Shown: piece after piece, positions 8,863 to 17,766 of the stretch | Layout of the letters: each line of letters opens with the position of its first letter | Numbering within the stretch: position 1 is the stretch's first letter | Source: Mycolicibacterium rhodesiae | GTDB lineage: Bacteria > Actinomycetota > Actinomycetes > Mycobacteriales > Mycobacteriaceae | NCBI RefSeq assembly: GCF_002086695.1 | Contig: NZ_MVIH01000006.1 | Coordinates: 124,001 to 188,000 of the forward strand | Length of the DNA: 64,000 nt | Direction of reading: 5' to 3' | The notes under the pieces: generated by a model | Databases searched by the model: none | Seen by the model: only the letters and a program-made list of their open reading frames with translations | What the model was told of the DNA's origin: nothing | Translations under genes and position numbers: made by a program

Positions 8863-9105
8863 CACCGCTGGCATCGTGGGCGCCGTCGGATAATGCCGCG
8901 GCACATCGTCGTCGCGTCAGGCCCCCGGGTTAGGCCGGTCCGGTCCGGGACGGATCGTCGAATCCAACTTCAAGGTGCCCGCGGTGTTGGACAACGCAAC
9001 CACAGGGCAGAAAATCGCAGGGGAGACGGCACGCACTGCAGGCCAGCCGGTTCTGCAGTACTGGACGAGCGGTTCATCGTTTTGGTGGAGGACGTGGAGG
9101 ACATT

Positions 9106-9783
9106 GTGCGCATCTTGGTCGTCGAGGACGAGCCGCGGCTGGCCGAATTGATTCGTCGTGGTCTGGTGGCCGAGGGATTCGTGGTGCAGGTGGCCGGGGA
9201 CGGTCGTGCGGGCTTCGACCAGGCCCTCGGCGGTGGATTCGATGTGCTGGTTCTGGACATCATGTTGCCATCGATGAGCGGGTACGAAATCGTGCGTGAC
9301 CTGCGCAAGGCTCAGGTGTGGACGCCCGTGCTCATGCTGTCCGCCAAGGACGGGGAATACGACCTGGCCGATGCATTCGACCTCGGTGCGGATGACTACT
9401 TGATCAAGCCGTTCTCCTTTGTTGTGCTGATCGCCCGGTTGCGGGCGCTGCTGCGCCGGGGCGCGCCGGCACGCCCGCCTGTGCTGCGCGTCGACGATCT
9501 TGAGTTGGACCCGGCCCGCCACCAAGTGACCCGAGGCGGCGTCGAGGTTGAGTTGACGCCCCGTGAGTACGGAGTGCTCGAGTACTTGATGCGCCACGCG
9601 GATGCGGTCGTCACCAAGCAGGAGATTCTGCAGTCGGTGTGGGACGTCAACTACGGGGGCGACGACAACATCGTCGAGGTCTATGTCGGGTACCTGCGGC
9701 GCAAACTCGACGTACCTTTCGGCTCCCAAACCATTCACACCGTGCGCGGGGTGGGTTACCGACTGGCCTCGGCAGGCACATAA
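9106..9783 (+). CDS. OmpR-family response regulator 1
   Basis: A 225-residue regulator: receiver domain (residues 1-115; acidic pocket ED in VVEDEP, phospho-acceptor Asp in VLVLDIMLP, Lys in DDYLIKPFSF) and a winged-helix DNA-binding domain (about 130-223; LTPREYGVLEYLM, VGYLRRKLD, VRGVGYRL). The GTG at 9106 has a clear GGAGG at 9096-9100; the long in-frame extension upstream is not protein-like. Its 3' end overlaps the 3' end of the convergent kinase gene by 28 bases. It most resembles the TrcR/MprA-type mycobacterial regulators. Probably binds the CTCAGCG repeats around it. Confidence 0.95.
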   Translation: MRILVVEDEPRLAELIRRGLVAEGFVVQVAGDGRAGFDQALGGGFDVLVLDIMLPSMSGYEIVRDLRKAQVWTPVLMLSAKDGEYDLADAFDLGADDYLIKPFSFVVLIARLRALLRRGAPARPPVLRVDDLELDPARHQVTRGGVEVELTPREYGVLEYLMRHADAVVTKQEILQSVWDVNYGGDDNIVEVYVGYLRRKLDVPFGSQTIHTVRGVGYRLASAGT

Positions 9784-11180
9784 CTGTCGGTGTCGGCGGG
9801 CAGCGTCACCGTGACGCAAGCCCCGCTGTCGTCTGAGTCTCCGATGCTGACGGTGCCACGGTGAGCTGACACGATTTCGGCGACGATGGCCAACCCGAGG
9901 CCGCTACCACCCGCGTCCCGGGTTCGAGCAATATCGAGACGCACGAAGCGTTCGAACACCCGTTTGCGTTGATCTGCAGGTATTCCCGGTCCGTCGTCGG
10001 CGATGCGGATGACGGCGGTGTCTCTCACTTGCTCACATACGAGTTCGACGGTGCTGTCGGCGTGTCGGACAGCGTTGTCGACGAGATTGCGCACCATGCG
10101 CGCGAGCTGTCTGCGGTCGCCGCTGACCCGGGCCGCGCCGATATGTGCCCGCACCGTCAATCGCGAGTTGCCTTGCAGGCGAACCTTTTCGGAGGCGATG
10201 ATGTCGTCGAGGTCGACATTGTCGGCACGTACACGAAGTTGGTGTTCGTCGGCGCGAGCCAGTAAGAGCAGGTCGTCTACCAGGTCGCGCATGCGTCGCG
10301 TTTCAGGAATCAACGATTCTTCGACGAGTTCGGCGTCGAGCATGTCGGGCCGGTTGTGTGCCAGCTCCAGCGCGGTGCTGATCGCCGACAACGGACTTCG
10401 CAACTCGTGGGACACGTCGGAGATGAACCTGCGTTGTGCGGCGTGTCCGGCTTGCAGCCGGGTCAGCATGTGGTTCATGGTCTGAGCAAGATGGGCAATT
10501 TCGTCGCCGGTCGGTGGTACCGGCACGCGTTCGTCGAGCTGCTCGGTACTGATGGTGTCGACCCGGGCGCGGATGCGTTCGACGGGACGTAGCGCTCGCC
10601 CCACCAGAAAGTAGGTCGCCCAAGCAACTAGCCCGACGACGAGCGGTCCGGTGATGGCCAACAACATCCCAACTGTGGCCACGGTCCTTTCGACGGGTTC
10701 GCGGTTCCCGCCGACCAGGACGGTGACCGGTCCCGCCGGAGTTGTGGCGCCGCGCGCGGTGACCCAGAGGTCGCCGCGGTCGCCGGACAGCTGGATGCGC
10801 CCAAGTGTCACCGTCTGGCCGGGCGGCACGATCACCGGCGCCACAGCTGACTTGGGTGCTCCGGCTGACGCGAGCCGCACCGCACCCCGGTCGTCTAGGA
10901 CCTGGATGAGACCGACCTGGCCGTCGGTGCCCAACAGGCCGGGATCGAGTTCGGCTGGGCCGTCGGTGCGCATCTGTTCGACGAGTTGGCGGGCGCGGGT
11001 CTCGGCGGCGGCTTGAGTGGATCGCTGCAGGGTCTGGTAAAGGACGAGCAGCATGGCTGCCGACGCGACGCCGAGTCCGAGTGTCACCACGATGGCGGCG
11101 GCGATGGTGGATCGGGCGCGCACCGACCAGCGCGACAGCCGCCCTGCCACCGAAATCGATTGTGGGCGATCGATCGTCAC
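9756..11180 (-). CDS. Sensor histidine kinase 1
   Basis: A 474-residue membrane kinase: TM1 near residues 28-50, an extracytoplasmic sensor of about 110 residues, TM2 near 170-195, HAMP linker (RPVERIRARVDTIS), HisKA with the phospho-accepting His in SDVSHELRSPLSAI (near 265), and a HATPase domain with N-box LVDNAVRHAD, G1 DDGPGIPA and G2 GGSGLGLAI. It is the cognate partner of response regulator 1; unusually the two genes converge and overlap tail to tail rather than forming a co-directional operon. The same layout recurs at 17077-19133. Confidence 0.95.
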   Translation of the reverse strand: MTIDRPQSISVAGRLSRWSVRARSTIAAAIVVTLGLGVASAAMLLVLYQTLQRSTQAAAETRARQLVEQMRTDGPAELDPGLLGTDGQVGLIQVLDDRGAVRLASAGAPKSAVAPVIVPPGQTVTLGRIQLSGDRGDLWVTARGATTPAGPVTVLVGGNREPVERTVATVGMLLAITGPLVVGLVAWATYFLVGRALRPVERIRARVDTISTEQLDERVPVPPTGDEIAHLAQTMNHMLTRLQAGHAAQRRFISDVSHELRSPLSAISTALELAHNRPDMLDAELVEESLIPETRRMRDLVDDLLLLARADEHQLRVRADNVDLDDIIASEKVRLQGNSRLTVRAHIGAARVSGDRRQLARMVRNLVDNAVRHADSTVELVCEQVRDTAVIRIADDGPGIPADQRKRVFERFVRLDIARTRDAGGSGLGLAIVAEIVSAHRGTVSIGDSDDSGACVTVTLPADTDSYVPAEASR

Positions 11181-11422
11181 GCCTGGCCCGCCCTAAGCGA
11201 GGGGCGGTTCGTGGGCACCTGCATCTGGAATGCCTCCTTGATAATGGGCGTCCGCTCTCGTGGGTGGCACCACCACCGGTGGTTCGGGGTCGCGATGGGT
11301 CGATTGTTCGGCACCGGCTACTCCGCGGCTGGGTGATCACGCTGATTTCCCGCGCCTGCCCCCTGGATTCGAAATCACCACCGGTGTCGGTGCTTAGCCC
11401 CGACGGATGGCGCTGGGACGGG

Positions 11423-14080
11423 TCATTGGTCACGGATGAGGCCACCTGCGGGGCGGCGGGAGAACAGCAGCACCGCGGCGGCGCTGACTGCGCCCAGCGC
11501 CCCGACCGTCACCGCCGCGGTAATCCCCAGGTAGGCCCACGGGGCCGCAATGGTGTCCGGCGGTGGGTCGAACACCCCGCTGAGCACTTTGACCAGCATC
11601 ACCGACAGCACCGACCCGGTGAGGCCCCCGGCCACGATGCCGATGGTGGTCAGGACGGCGGTTTCGCTGAACACCATCGCGCGCAGGTGGCGGCTGTGTG
11701 CGCCAAGCGCCGACATCAGGGCGTAGACGCGGCGCCGATCGGTCAGACCGAGGCCCAGCACGAGCCCGCCCGCTCCGACCGCCAGTACCAGCGCGAAGGA
11801 GAGTTCGATGCGGGTCAGTCCGGACAGGTCCACTGCAGTCAGGCTGGACCCGACGTTGGTCCGCACCGTGTTGATGTCCGTCACGGTCGCCGCGGTCCCC
11901 ACCACGCCGCGGATGCGCGCGGCGATCGCAGCGGTATCGCGGCCACCGGTATCGATCAGATAGACGGTCGAGGCTGCGGCGCCGGTCTGCGCGGCGACGT
12001 AGTCGGCGTTGGCAACCAGGAAGCTGTCCTTGGGGGCGGTCGGGAACTCGGTGACAACCCCGGCGTAGCGGAAGGTGACCGGGCGCGGCTGTCGGGTGGA
12101 GGCGTCGATGATGCGCAGCGTCACCTGGTCGCCGGGACGTAACTGGAAGTCGTGCACCGTTTCAGCTGACAGCAGGATCGAGTCGGGCTTATTGACCAGG
12201 GCACTCATCTGAGCGGTCGCGGTCGATTGCGGAAAGTAACTGTCCTGTAGCGCGGTTGCCCGGGTGATCGAGGCTGGGCGCACTCCGTAGAGGTCTTGAA
12301 GATCGGCGCCGATATAGGCGAACCGGTGCGCCATCGGTTCCACCGCGCGAACCCCGGGCACCGTGGCGAGCTTGCTTGCGATCTCGGCCGGTAATGGCGC
12401 CGCCGCAGTGACCGTGACGTCGGCGCCGTTGGTCAGTTGTGCGTCGACTTCGGCCTGTTGGCGGTAGGTGGCGTTGAATGTCGCCGTGGATGTGGCAAAC
12501 GCCACCGCCAAGGTGAGCATGACGATTGCCCCCACCAGGGGGCGACGCGCACGGGAGATGCCCGCAGCGACGGTGCCCGCCAAGTCACCGGTGAACGGCC
12601 GCAGCGCCGAGGCGATCAGTGGGCGGCCGCGGCCGAGCAGCAGATCGGCCAGCCGCCAGGTGAGTAGCGCGGCGCCGATCCATAGCAGCGCGGGGCCGGC
12701 GAACGCCCAGTACGACACCGAGATCGCCGGCACCCCTTCGGGGGCCAGTACCAGCTGATACCCGCGGCCGGTGGTGGCGTAGAACACCCCCGCGGCACCA
12801 GCCAGGATGAGGCCGTCGACGCCCAGGCGCGCCCAGATCGGCACCCTGAGCGTGCTCAGGAGCGCCCGCCCGTCGGCAACGGTTCGCGCGCGCAGCTCGC
12901 GACGCGCCGGCACCAGCACGGTCGCGGCCGCCACCGCCATCCCGGCCGCCGCTGCGGCAGCCGGCCACCCCACTGAGGCGGTGACCGTGCTCCCGAACCG
13001 AGGCGACCCGAACGCCATCCAGTTGACCACCGCAGCCGCAGCCAGCCCGGCCACCGCGCCGACCGCGCCGACGACGGCCGCCTCAGCAGCGGCCAATCCC
13101 AGGACCTGACGTGCAGTAGCACCCCGCGCCCGTAGCAAAGTCTGCTCGGCTCGGCGCCGGTCGGCGCCGGCGGAGGTGACGGTGGCGGTGAGCAGGGCGG
13201 CCAACACAGCCCCGGGCAGCCCGAGGAACACGAACAGGACCCGGGCATAGGCGGCGTCGCCCCGTGCGGCGTCCAGCGCCGCACCGAGGTTGTCGCCGAC
13301 CAGCGCGGCCCCGGCACTGTGGGCTTCCAGGTTGCGGGCCGCGGCGCGCACTGTCGTATAGGCGGCGCCCGGATCGGCCGGTAGGGCATGGGCGCGGCGT
13401 AGATGGATCTGGGTGGAAACCAGATCCGGGCGGCCGGCGGCCAGCGGATCGAACAGGTTGTGCCATTGTGTTTCTCCAAGCAGCACCACGTTGTCGGGCG
13501 GTGCGGCCGGCTGCGCGGCCGGTGTGGCGCCCACCGTTTGGAACAGCGAATTCGCTTGCGGCAGTTCGACAATCCCCGCAACGGTCACCGCAGCGGCGGG
13601 CAGTCCGGCGCGACCGATGCGAATTGTGTCGCCTGGGGCTACGTGCAGGTTGGCTGCGGTCTGCTGAGCCAGCAGGACTCCGGTGTCCGCACCGGTCAAC
13701 GTACGGATCTGGTTGGGGAACAGGTCCCGGTAGGTCGCCGGGATGCCCAGCACTACCCCCGCACTAGTGGTTTGGGTACTGCCGGCGACGGTGGCTGACA
13801 ACCCATCGGTCTTGGCGAATTCGACTCGCGCGTGGGCCTTCACGCCGGGAGTGGCCTTGAGCAGTCGGGTGGCAGCAGTGGTGTCAGCGCCGGGGGTGAA
13901 CTGGACCTGCCAGTCTACGGCCACACTGTGCACCGCGCGCTGGGTCATCGTGGCTTCCGAGGTGGCAAGAAACGATCCCAAAGTTGAAATCAGGGCGACC
14001 GCGACCGCGACACCGGCGGCGGCCCCGAGCAGGCGGGCGCGGTGGCGGCGCAACAGGCCGGTGAGCCACATTGCGATCAT
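11423..14080 (-). CDS. FtsX/MacB-type ABC transporter permease
   Basis: An 885-residue permease with an N-terminal TM, a large extracytoplasmic domain (about 40-260), a block of TMs (about 270-400), further central TMs (about 420-480), then a second TM-extracytoplasmic-TM module ending with four-TM FtsX motif regions (about 760-880). This duplicated FtsX arrangement is typical of type VII (MacB/LolE-like) ABC systems that use conformational work on lipoproteins or envelope substrates rather than classical transport. The start overlaps the upstream ATPase stop by 4 bases. The 5-gene operon contains its own lipoprotein, a likely substrate or partner. Confidence 0.92.
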   Translation of the reverse strand: MIAMWLTGLLRRHRARLLGAAAGVAVAVALISTLGSFLATSEATMTQRAVHSVAVDWQVQFTPGADTTAATRLLKATPGVKAHARVEFAKTDGLSATVAGSTQTTSAGVVLGIPATYRDLFPNQIRTLTGADTGVLLAQQTAANLHVAPGDTIRIGRAGLPAAAVTVAGIVELPQANSLFQTVGATPAAQPAAPPDNVVLLGETQWHNLFDPLAAGRPDLVSTQIHLRRAHALPADPGAAYTTVRAAARNLEAHSAGAALVGDNLGAALDAARGDAAYARVLFVFLGLPGAVLAALLTATVTSAGADRRRAEQTLLRARGATARQVLGLAAAEAAVVGAVGAVAGLAAAAVVNWMAFGSPRFGSTVTASVGWPAAAAAAGMAVAAATVLVPARRELRARTVADGRALLSTLRVPIWARLGVDGLILAGAAGVFYATTGRGYQLVLAPEGVPAISVSYWAFAGPALLWIGAALLTWRLADLLLGRGRPLIASALRPFTGDLAGTVAAGISRARRPLVGAIVMLTLAVAFATSTATFNATYRQQAEVDAQLTNGADVTVTAAAPLPAEIASKLATVPGVRAVEPMAHRFAYIGADLQDLYGVRPASITRATALQDSYFPQSTATAQMSALVNKPDSILLSAETVHDFQLRPGDQVTLRIIDASTRQPRPVTFRYAGVVTEFPTAPKDSFLVANADYVAAQTGAAASTVYLIDTGGRDTAAIAARIRGVVGTAATVTDINTVRTNVGSSLTAVDLSGLTRIELSFALVLAVGAGGLVLGLGLTDRRRVYALMSALGAHSRHLRAMVFSETAVLTTIGIVAGGLTGSVLSVMLVKVLSGVFDPPPDTIAAPWAYLGITAAVTVGALGAVSAAAVLLFSRRPAGGLIRDQ

Positions 14081-14802
14081 CGTGGGTCCTCGCTACTGGT
14101 GGTGATGCGTAAGCGGCCGTCACGCATCGTCCACTGAGTGGGTAGACGCCGGGCGATCACGGGGTCGTGAGTCGACACCATCAGCGCAGCACCCAGTTCG
14201 TCGGCGGCGCGCAGCAAGACGTCGATCACCAGCGTGGCGGCCGCGTGGTCCAGCTGGCCGGTGGGTTCATCCGCCAGGACGAGCCGCGGTGCGCTGGCCA
14301 GGACGCGGGCAATGGCGACGCGCTGCGCCTGCCCGCCCGATAGCGCGTCGGGTAGCGCCTCGCTCAGAGCATCGATGCCGAGCCGGGCGAGTGCATCATG
14401 AGCGCGGGCGGTCGCCTCGCGCTCCGGGTGTCCGGCGAATAGCAGCGGCAGGCGCACGTTTTCGATCACGTCAAGATTGGGCACCAGGCTGCGGCCCTGG
14501 AATACCAGCCCCACCGCTGGCCGGGCCGCGTGCGGTTCCGCGGATAACCAGCTGATGGTGCCGGCGGTGGGTTCGTCCAGACCCGCCAACAAATGTAAGA
14601 GGGTGGACTTGCCCGATCCCGACGGCCCGGTCAACGCGATGCGGTCATGGCAGGAAATCGCCACGGTCACGCCGCGCACGGCCACCACGGTGCCAGTGCC
14701 CGTACCGAAGCAGCGAGTGAGTCGATGTGTGCGCACCACGGTAGGCCCTTCTTCTCTCGACTCCGTCCGCGTCGGCAGATCTGTGTTCCGGATGTTGTTC
14801 AT
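14077..14802 (-). CDS. ABC transporter ATP-binding protein (FtsE/LolD type) A
   Basis: A 241-residue ATPase: Walker [10 protein letters not shown] (near 58), Q-loop in [13 protein letters not shown], signature [13 protein letters not shown], Walker [14 protein letters not shown], and switch His in STHD. It overlaps both the permease downstream and the second ATPase upstream by 4 bases. Two different ATPases with one duplicated permease suggest a heterodimeric motor. Confidence 0.95.
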   Translation of the reverse strand: MNNIRNTDLPTRTESREEGPTVVRTHRLTRCFGTGTGTVVAVRGVTVAISCHDRIALTGPSGSGKSTLLHLLAGLDEPTAGTISWLSAEPHAARPAVGLVFQGRSLVPNLDVIENVRLPLLFAGHPEREATARAHDALARLGIDALSEALPDALSGGQAQRVAIARVLASAPRLVLADEPTGQLDHAAATLVIDVLLRAADELGAALMVSTHDPVIARRLPTQWTMRDGRLRITTSSEDPR

Positions 14803-15518
14803 GGCACCATCTGTCCGTCGCTGAGGGTGACAACGCGGTCGGCGCTAGCGGCCACCGCCGGGCTGTGGCTGGCGATGACGATCGCGGCTCCGGTCGCTGC
14901 GCGCTCCCGCAGCAGGGCCAACACGTCGGTTTCGGTCGCGGTGTCGAGCTCTCCGGTGGGTTCATCGGCCAACACCACCTCCGGGTCGTTGGCCAGCGCG
15001 ACGGCCAGCCCGGCGCGGGCCAACTCCCCGCCTGATAGCTGCTCGGGGTAGGCGTTGGCACGTTCGGCGATATTCAGCGAGGCCAGCAGCACCGTCGGGT
15101 GTGTATGTGCGGATCTGCTGGCCAGCCGCTGGATCAGCAGCAGATTCTGTTCAATAGTCAATGTTGTCAACAGGTTTCGATCCTGATACAGCAGTCCCAT
15201 GTGTCGCGCGCGAAGCTGACAGCGCAGCTGTTCGGATTGATGACTGATGCGTTGTCCGCGCAGCCTGACGGTGCCGCCGTCGGGTTCGTCCAGACCAGCC
15301 AAGCAGGACAGCAACGTCGACTTACCCGAGCCGGAAGGACCGACCACGGCAACCAGTTCACCGGGGTACACGGTCAGTGACACCCCCCGCAGCGCCAGCG
15401 TCTCCTCGTCACCGGCGCGGAAGAACCTGTACAGCGATACGGCCTCCAGCACCGGCTTGCTGCCCTGGGAGGGTACAGCCGTAGCGGTAAGGGCCTGCCC
15501 CGCTTCGGGCGTGGTCAT
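14799..15518 (-). CDS. ABC transporter ATP-binding protein (FtsE/LolD type) B
   Basis: A 239-residue ATPase: Walker [10 protein letters not shown], signature LSGGELARAGLAVA, Walker [14 protein letters not shown] and switch His in ASHSPA. The signature is diverged (ELARAGLA rather than QRVAIA), so it may be the less active half of the pair. The ATG at 15518 forms an ATGA overlap with the stop of the lipoprotein gene, which is why this start was preferred over the ATG at 15554. Confidence 0.93.
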   Translation of the reverse strand: MTTPEAGQALTATAVPSQGSKPVLEAVSLYRFFRAGDEETLALRGVSLTVYPGELVAVVGPSGSGKSTLLSCLAGLDEPDGGTVRLRGQRISHQSEQLRCQLRARHMGLLYQDRNLLTTLTIEQNLLLIQRLASRSAHTHPTVLLASLNIAERANAYPEQLSGGELARAGLAVALANDPEVVLADEPTGELDTATETDVLALLRERAATGAAIVIASHSPAVAASADRVVTLSDGQMVP

Positions 15519-16132
15519 CGCAGCCATGTGAACGAGTCGGTGATGGTGCGCCACGGGTCGGCGGTGTCCGAGCCCTTCGGCGCGGCCAGCGTGACCACCG
15601 CGCCGCGCCCGCCACGGGCGTATTCGTAGCGGGCGACATCCTGACGGACCGACTTTCCGGTGACCGGGTTCGGCGCAGAATCGGCCTGATAGCGGATCAC
15701 GATCACCGGGCCTGCAGAGCGTTGAACGGTGCTGACGTCTGCTGTGGTGAACCCGGGTGTATGCGCGGCGATGCCGGGGACCTCGATGGTGCGGGCGTAC
15801 GTTTCGGTGGGTTGATAGAAGCCGTCGTGGGGGGCGACGGTGATGGTGTTGTACTTGTCGCTAAAGGTGACCGTCGAACCGGAATCGGTTCGCGCCCAGC
15901 CTTCGGGGTATTTGAGCGTGTAGGACCCGTCGGCAGCGGTGTACGAAACGAAGGCCTGGTTGTCGGGGATGTCGCCGGGCGGGTTTGACTCGGTCACCGA
16001 CTGCGCGGCGCCGGCCGATGGCGGTGGGGCCGACGATCGGCCGGCGTGACCGGAGGCACCGCACCCGGCGACCACGCCGATGAGCACGACGCCACCGGCC
16101 ATCGCCGCCAGTACGTTCTTCATGACAGGCAT
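15515..16132 (-). CDS. Lipoprotein of the ABC export operon
   Basis: A 205-residue protein with a short lipoprotein signal ending in the lipobox VVAGC (Cys near residue 24), followed by a Ser/Pro/Ala linker and a compact globular domain (YTAADGSYTLKYPEGW and onward) resembling the PsbP/LpqN-like fold of mycobacterial lipoproteins. It would be anchored outside the plasma membrane. Translationally coupled to the downstream ATPase, it is probably a partner or client of the FtsX-type system. An alternative ATG is at 16123. Confidence 0.85.
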   Translation of the reverse strand: MPVMKNVLAAMAGGVVLIGVVAGCGASGHAGRSSAPPPSAGAAQSVTESNPPGDIPDNQAFVSYTAADGSYTLKYPEGWARTDSGSTVTFSDKYNTITVAPHDGFYQPTETYARTIEVPGIAAHTPGFTTADVSTVQRSAGPVIVIRYQADSAPNPVTGKSVRQDVARYEYARGGRGAVVTLAAPKGSDTADPWRTITDSFTWLR

Positions 16133-16262
16133 GTTGTTCTCGATTCCTGGATGGGATGTCGCGGCGCGTGAGATCCAGTACGGCTAAGCACCGGGGGATT
16201 CGTGTCCCGCCACCGACTGCACGGCCGCAGTCGCCCAGGCGGGCCGATGGCGTTGGGTGCAC

Positions 16263-16496
16263 TCAGCAGGGGGCGTCGGGGACTTCGGGTCCGCCCTGTT
16301 CGCCGCCTTGGGCGTTGTCGGTGCCCGGTGCGCCCGGTTGATCGGGGGTGTCTTTGGGTTCGGGAGTGTCGCACTGGTGCGGAGGCGGTGGCGGCGTGGG
16401 TGCGGCATACGCCAGCGCCCCGCTGGCACCGCTGAGCGTCGCAGCGGCCAACATGGTGCCGATTCCGGCGAGCAGCCGCTGTGTGGATTTCCTCAT
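16263..16496 (-). CDS. Small secreted Pro-rich peptide
   Basis: A 77-residue protein with a signal peptide (basic MRKSTQR, hydrophobic LLAGIGTMLAAATLSGASG, ending AYA near 31) and a mature part of about 45 residues rich in Pro, Gly and acidic residues (APTPPPPPHQCD ... PDAPC) with two Cys that may pair. First gene of the operon leading into the lipoprotein and ABC system, 130 bases upstream of it. Function unknown; it could be the exported cargo. Confidence 0.65.
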   Translation of the reverse strand: MRKSTQRLLAGIGTMLAAATLSGASGALAYAAPTPPPPPHQCDTPEPKDTPDQPGAPGTDNAQGGEQGGPEVPDAPC

Positions 16497-16748
16497 GGGT
16501 TGTCAATTCCTTTCTGTTTACTCGAGTCGTTGCGGGGCTCGATGACTTCACCGTGCCCTCGACCTGCTGAACATTCGCTGTGCGCGGCTGAAGACGGCGC
16601 AACCCCCGGCGGCCACGCCGCGCAACCACGCCAGCAGACACCCTGTGGCGCTGAGGGTTTCACGCAACGTGCGCAATCCGTATCATCTGAATAAGCGTTG
16701 GCCGGACGTGTTAGAGATGCGGCGCTCTTAAGCAAACCTCTGAACCAG

Positions 16749-16817
16749 GTGGTCACTCCGAACCTGTTTTCCGGGTGTGTCGATCTCGGCGCCTACGGCG
16801 AACCCTGGAACATGAAC
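16749..16817 (+). pseudogene. MspA porin gene scar (3' fragment with internal deletion)
   Basis: The bases from 16749 match the MspA coding stretch encoding VITPNLFPGVSIS (with one extra T in the TTT run, which puts it out of frame) and jump straight into the 3' terminus encoding YGEPWNMN. In the intact porin at 8178 these parts are separated by about 200 bases. The stop codon is lost. It lies 260 bases upstream of response regulator 2, just as the intact porin lies 290 bases upstream of regulator 1. Confidence 0.85.
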
Positions 16818-16841
16818 CGACCGCACTACGCGACCATGGCC

Positions 16842-16880
16842 GCTCAGCGAACTCTCAGCACCATGCTGTCATCCTCAGCA
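16842..16880. promoter_or_regulatory. CTCAGCG direct repeats (site 4, regulator 2 promoter)
   Basis: GCTCAGCG at 16842 and TCTCAGCA at 16853, offset 11 bp, plus a third CCTCAGCA at 16873 (20 bp further). It sits between the porin scar and response regulator 2, at the same relative place as site 3. Confidence 0.6.
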
Positions 16881-17076
16881 GCATCGGAAGCGGCGAGTCG
16901 GGGGCCGGCTCAACGCCTCGGACCTTTAGTGGGTCAGCCGATGGAGGCCGGCGCGCCATAGTGGAGATCCTGCTCTCGTTGACCCGTGCGGATACTCTGC
17001 CCTAGCGATGGCGCGCCGGCCGTCCGGCGTTCCGGTGCCTGGTGCGTGCGATCCGGTTGATGGAAGGCCACGTGAG

Positions 17077-17766
17077 ATGAAGATTCTGCTCGTCGAAGAT
17101 GAACCGCATGTGGCATCGAGCCTGAAGCTGGGGCTCGGCGCGGAAGGATTCATTGTCGTGCATGTCGCGACGGGCACCGAAGGCTTGTGGCAAGCGACTG
17201 AAAACCATTTCGATGTCATCGTTTTGGACATCATGGTGCCGGAATTGAGCGGTTATGAGGTGCTTCGCCGCCTCCGTGCCCGAAGCGTCTGGACCCCCGT
17301 GTTGATGCTGACTGCCAAGGACGGTGAGTATGACCAGGCGGACGCCTTCGAGCTGGGGGCAGACGACTACCTGGTAAAACCGTTTTCCTTCGTCGTTCTG
17401 GTCGCCCGGCTGCACGCGCTGGCCCGCCGTGGCGCGCCGGAGCGGCCGGTCGTGATGACCGCCGGTGATCTCACGCTCGATCCCGTACGCCATGTTGTAG
17501 AACGTGCCGGTGCTCCAATTGATCTGAGCCCCAGAGAATTTAGCCTGCTCGCTTACTTGATGCGCAATAAGGATGCGGTGTGCACGAAAGCTGACATCTT
17601 GCACAGAGTCTGGGATCCGCACTACGAAGGTCCCGACAATATCGTCGAGGTCTACATTCGATATCTTCGTCGCAAGATCGACATTCCGTTCGGCACCAAC
17701 ACCATCGAGACCATTCGCGGCGTGGGCTACCGGTTGGAATCCGGCGTCGTCGCGGCCGGCAACTGA
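17077..17766 (+). CDS. OmpR-family response regulator 2
   Basis: A 229-residue regulator paralogous to the one at 9106: receiver with VEDEP, phospho-acceptor in VIVLDIMVPE and Lys in DDYLVKPFSF; winged helix with LSPREFSLLAYLM, YIRYLRRKID and IRGVGYRL. The ATG at 17077 begins right at MKILLVEDEP. The gene overlaps the convergent kinase gene by 40 bases at the 3' end. Most sequence differences from regulator 1 are outside the DNA-recognition region, so both may see the same repeats. Confidence 0.95.
   Translation: MKILLVEDEPHVASSLKLGLGAEGFIVVHVATGTEGLWQATENHFDVIVLDIMVPELSGYEVLRRLRARSVWTPVLMLTAKDGEYDQADAFELGADDYLVKPFSFVVLVARLHALARRGAPERPVVMTAGDLTLDPVRHVVERAGAPIDLSPREFSLLAYLMRNKDAVCTKADILHRVWDPHYEGPDNIVEVYIRYLRRKIDIPFGTNTIETIRGVGYRLESGVVAAGN

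Noticed and set aside
11272..11283. 12-bp palindrome ACCACCGGTGGT upstream of kinase 1
   Set aside because: Such GC palindromes are expected by chance in this composition, and no second copy or target logic was found.
10303..11445. 380-codon Arg-rich frame antisense-shifted over kinase 1
   Set aside because: Composition (Arg, Pro, His, Ser) is typical of an off-frame reading of a high-GC gene; the kinase frame is fully supported by domains.
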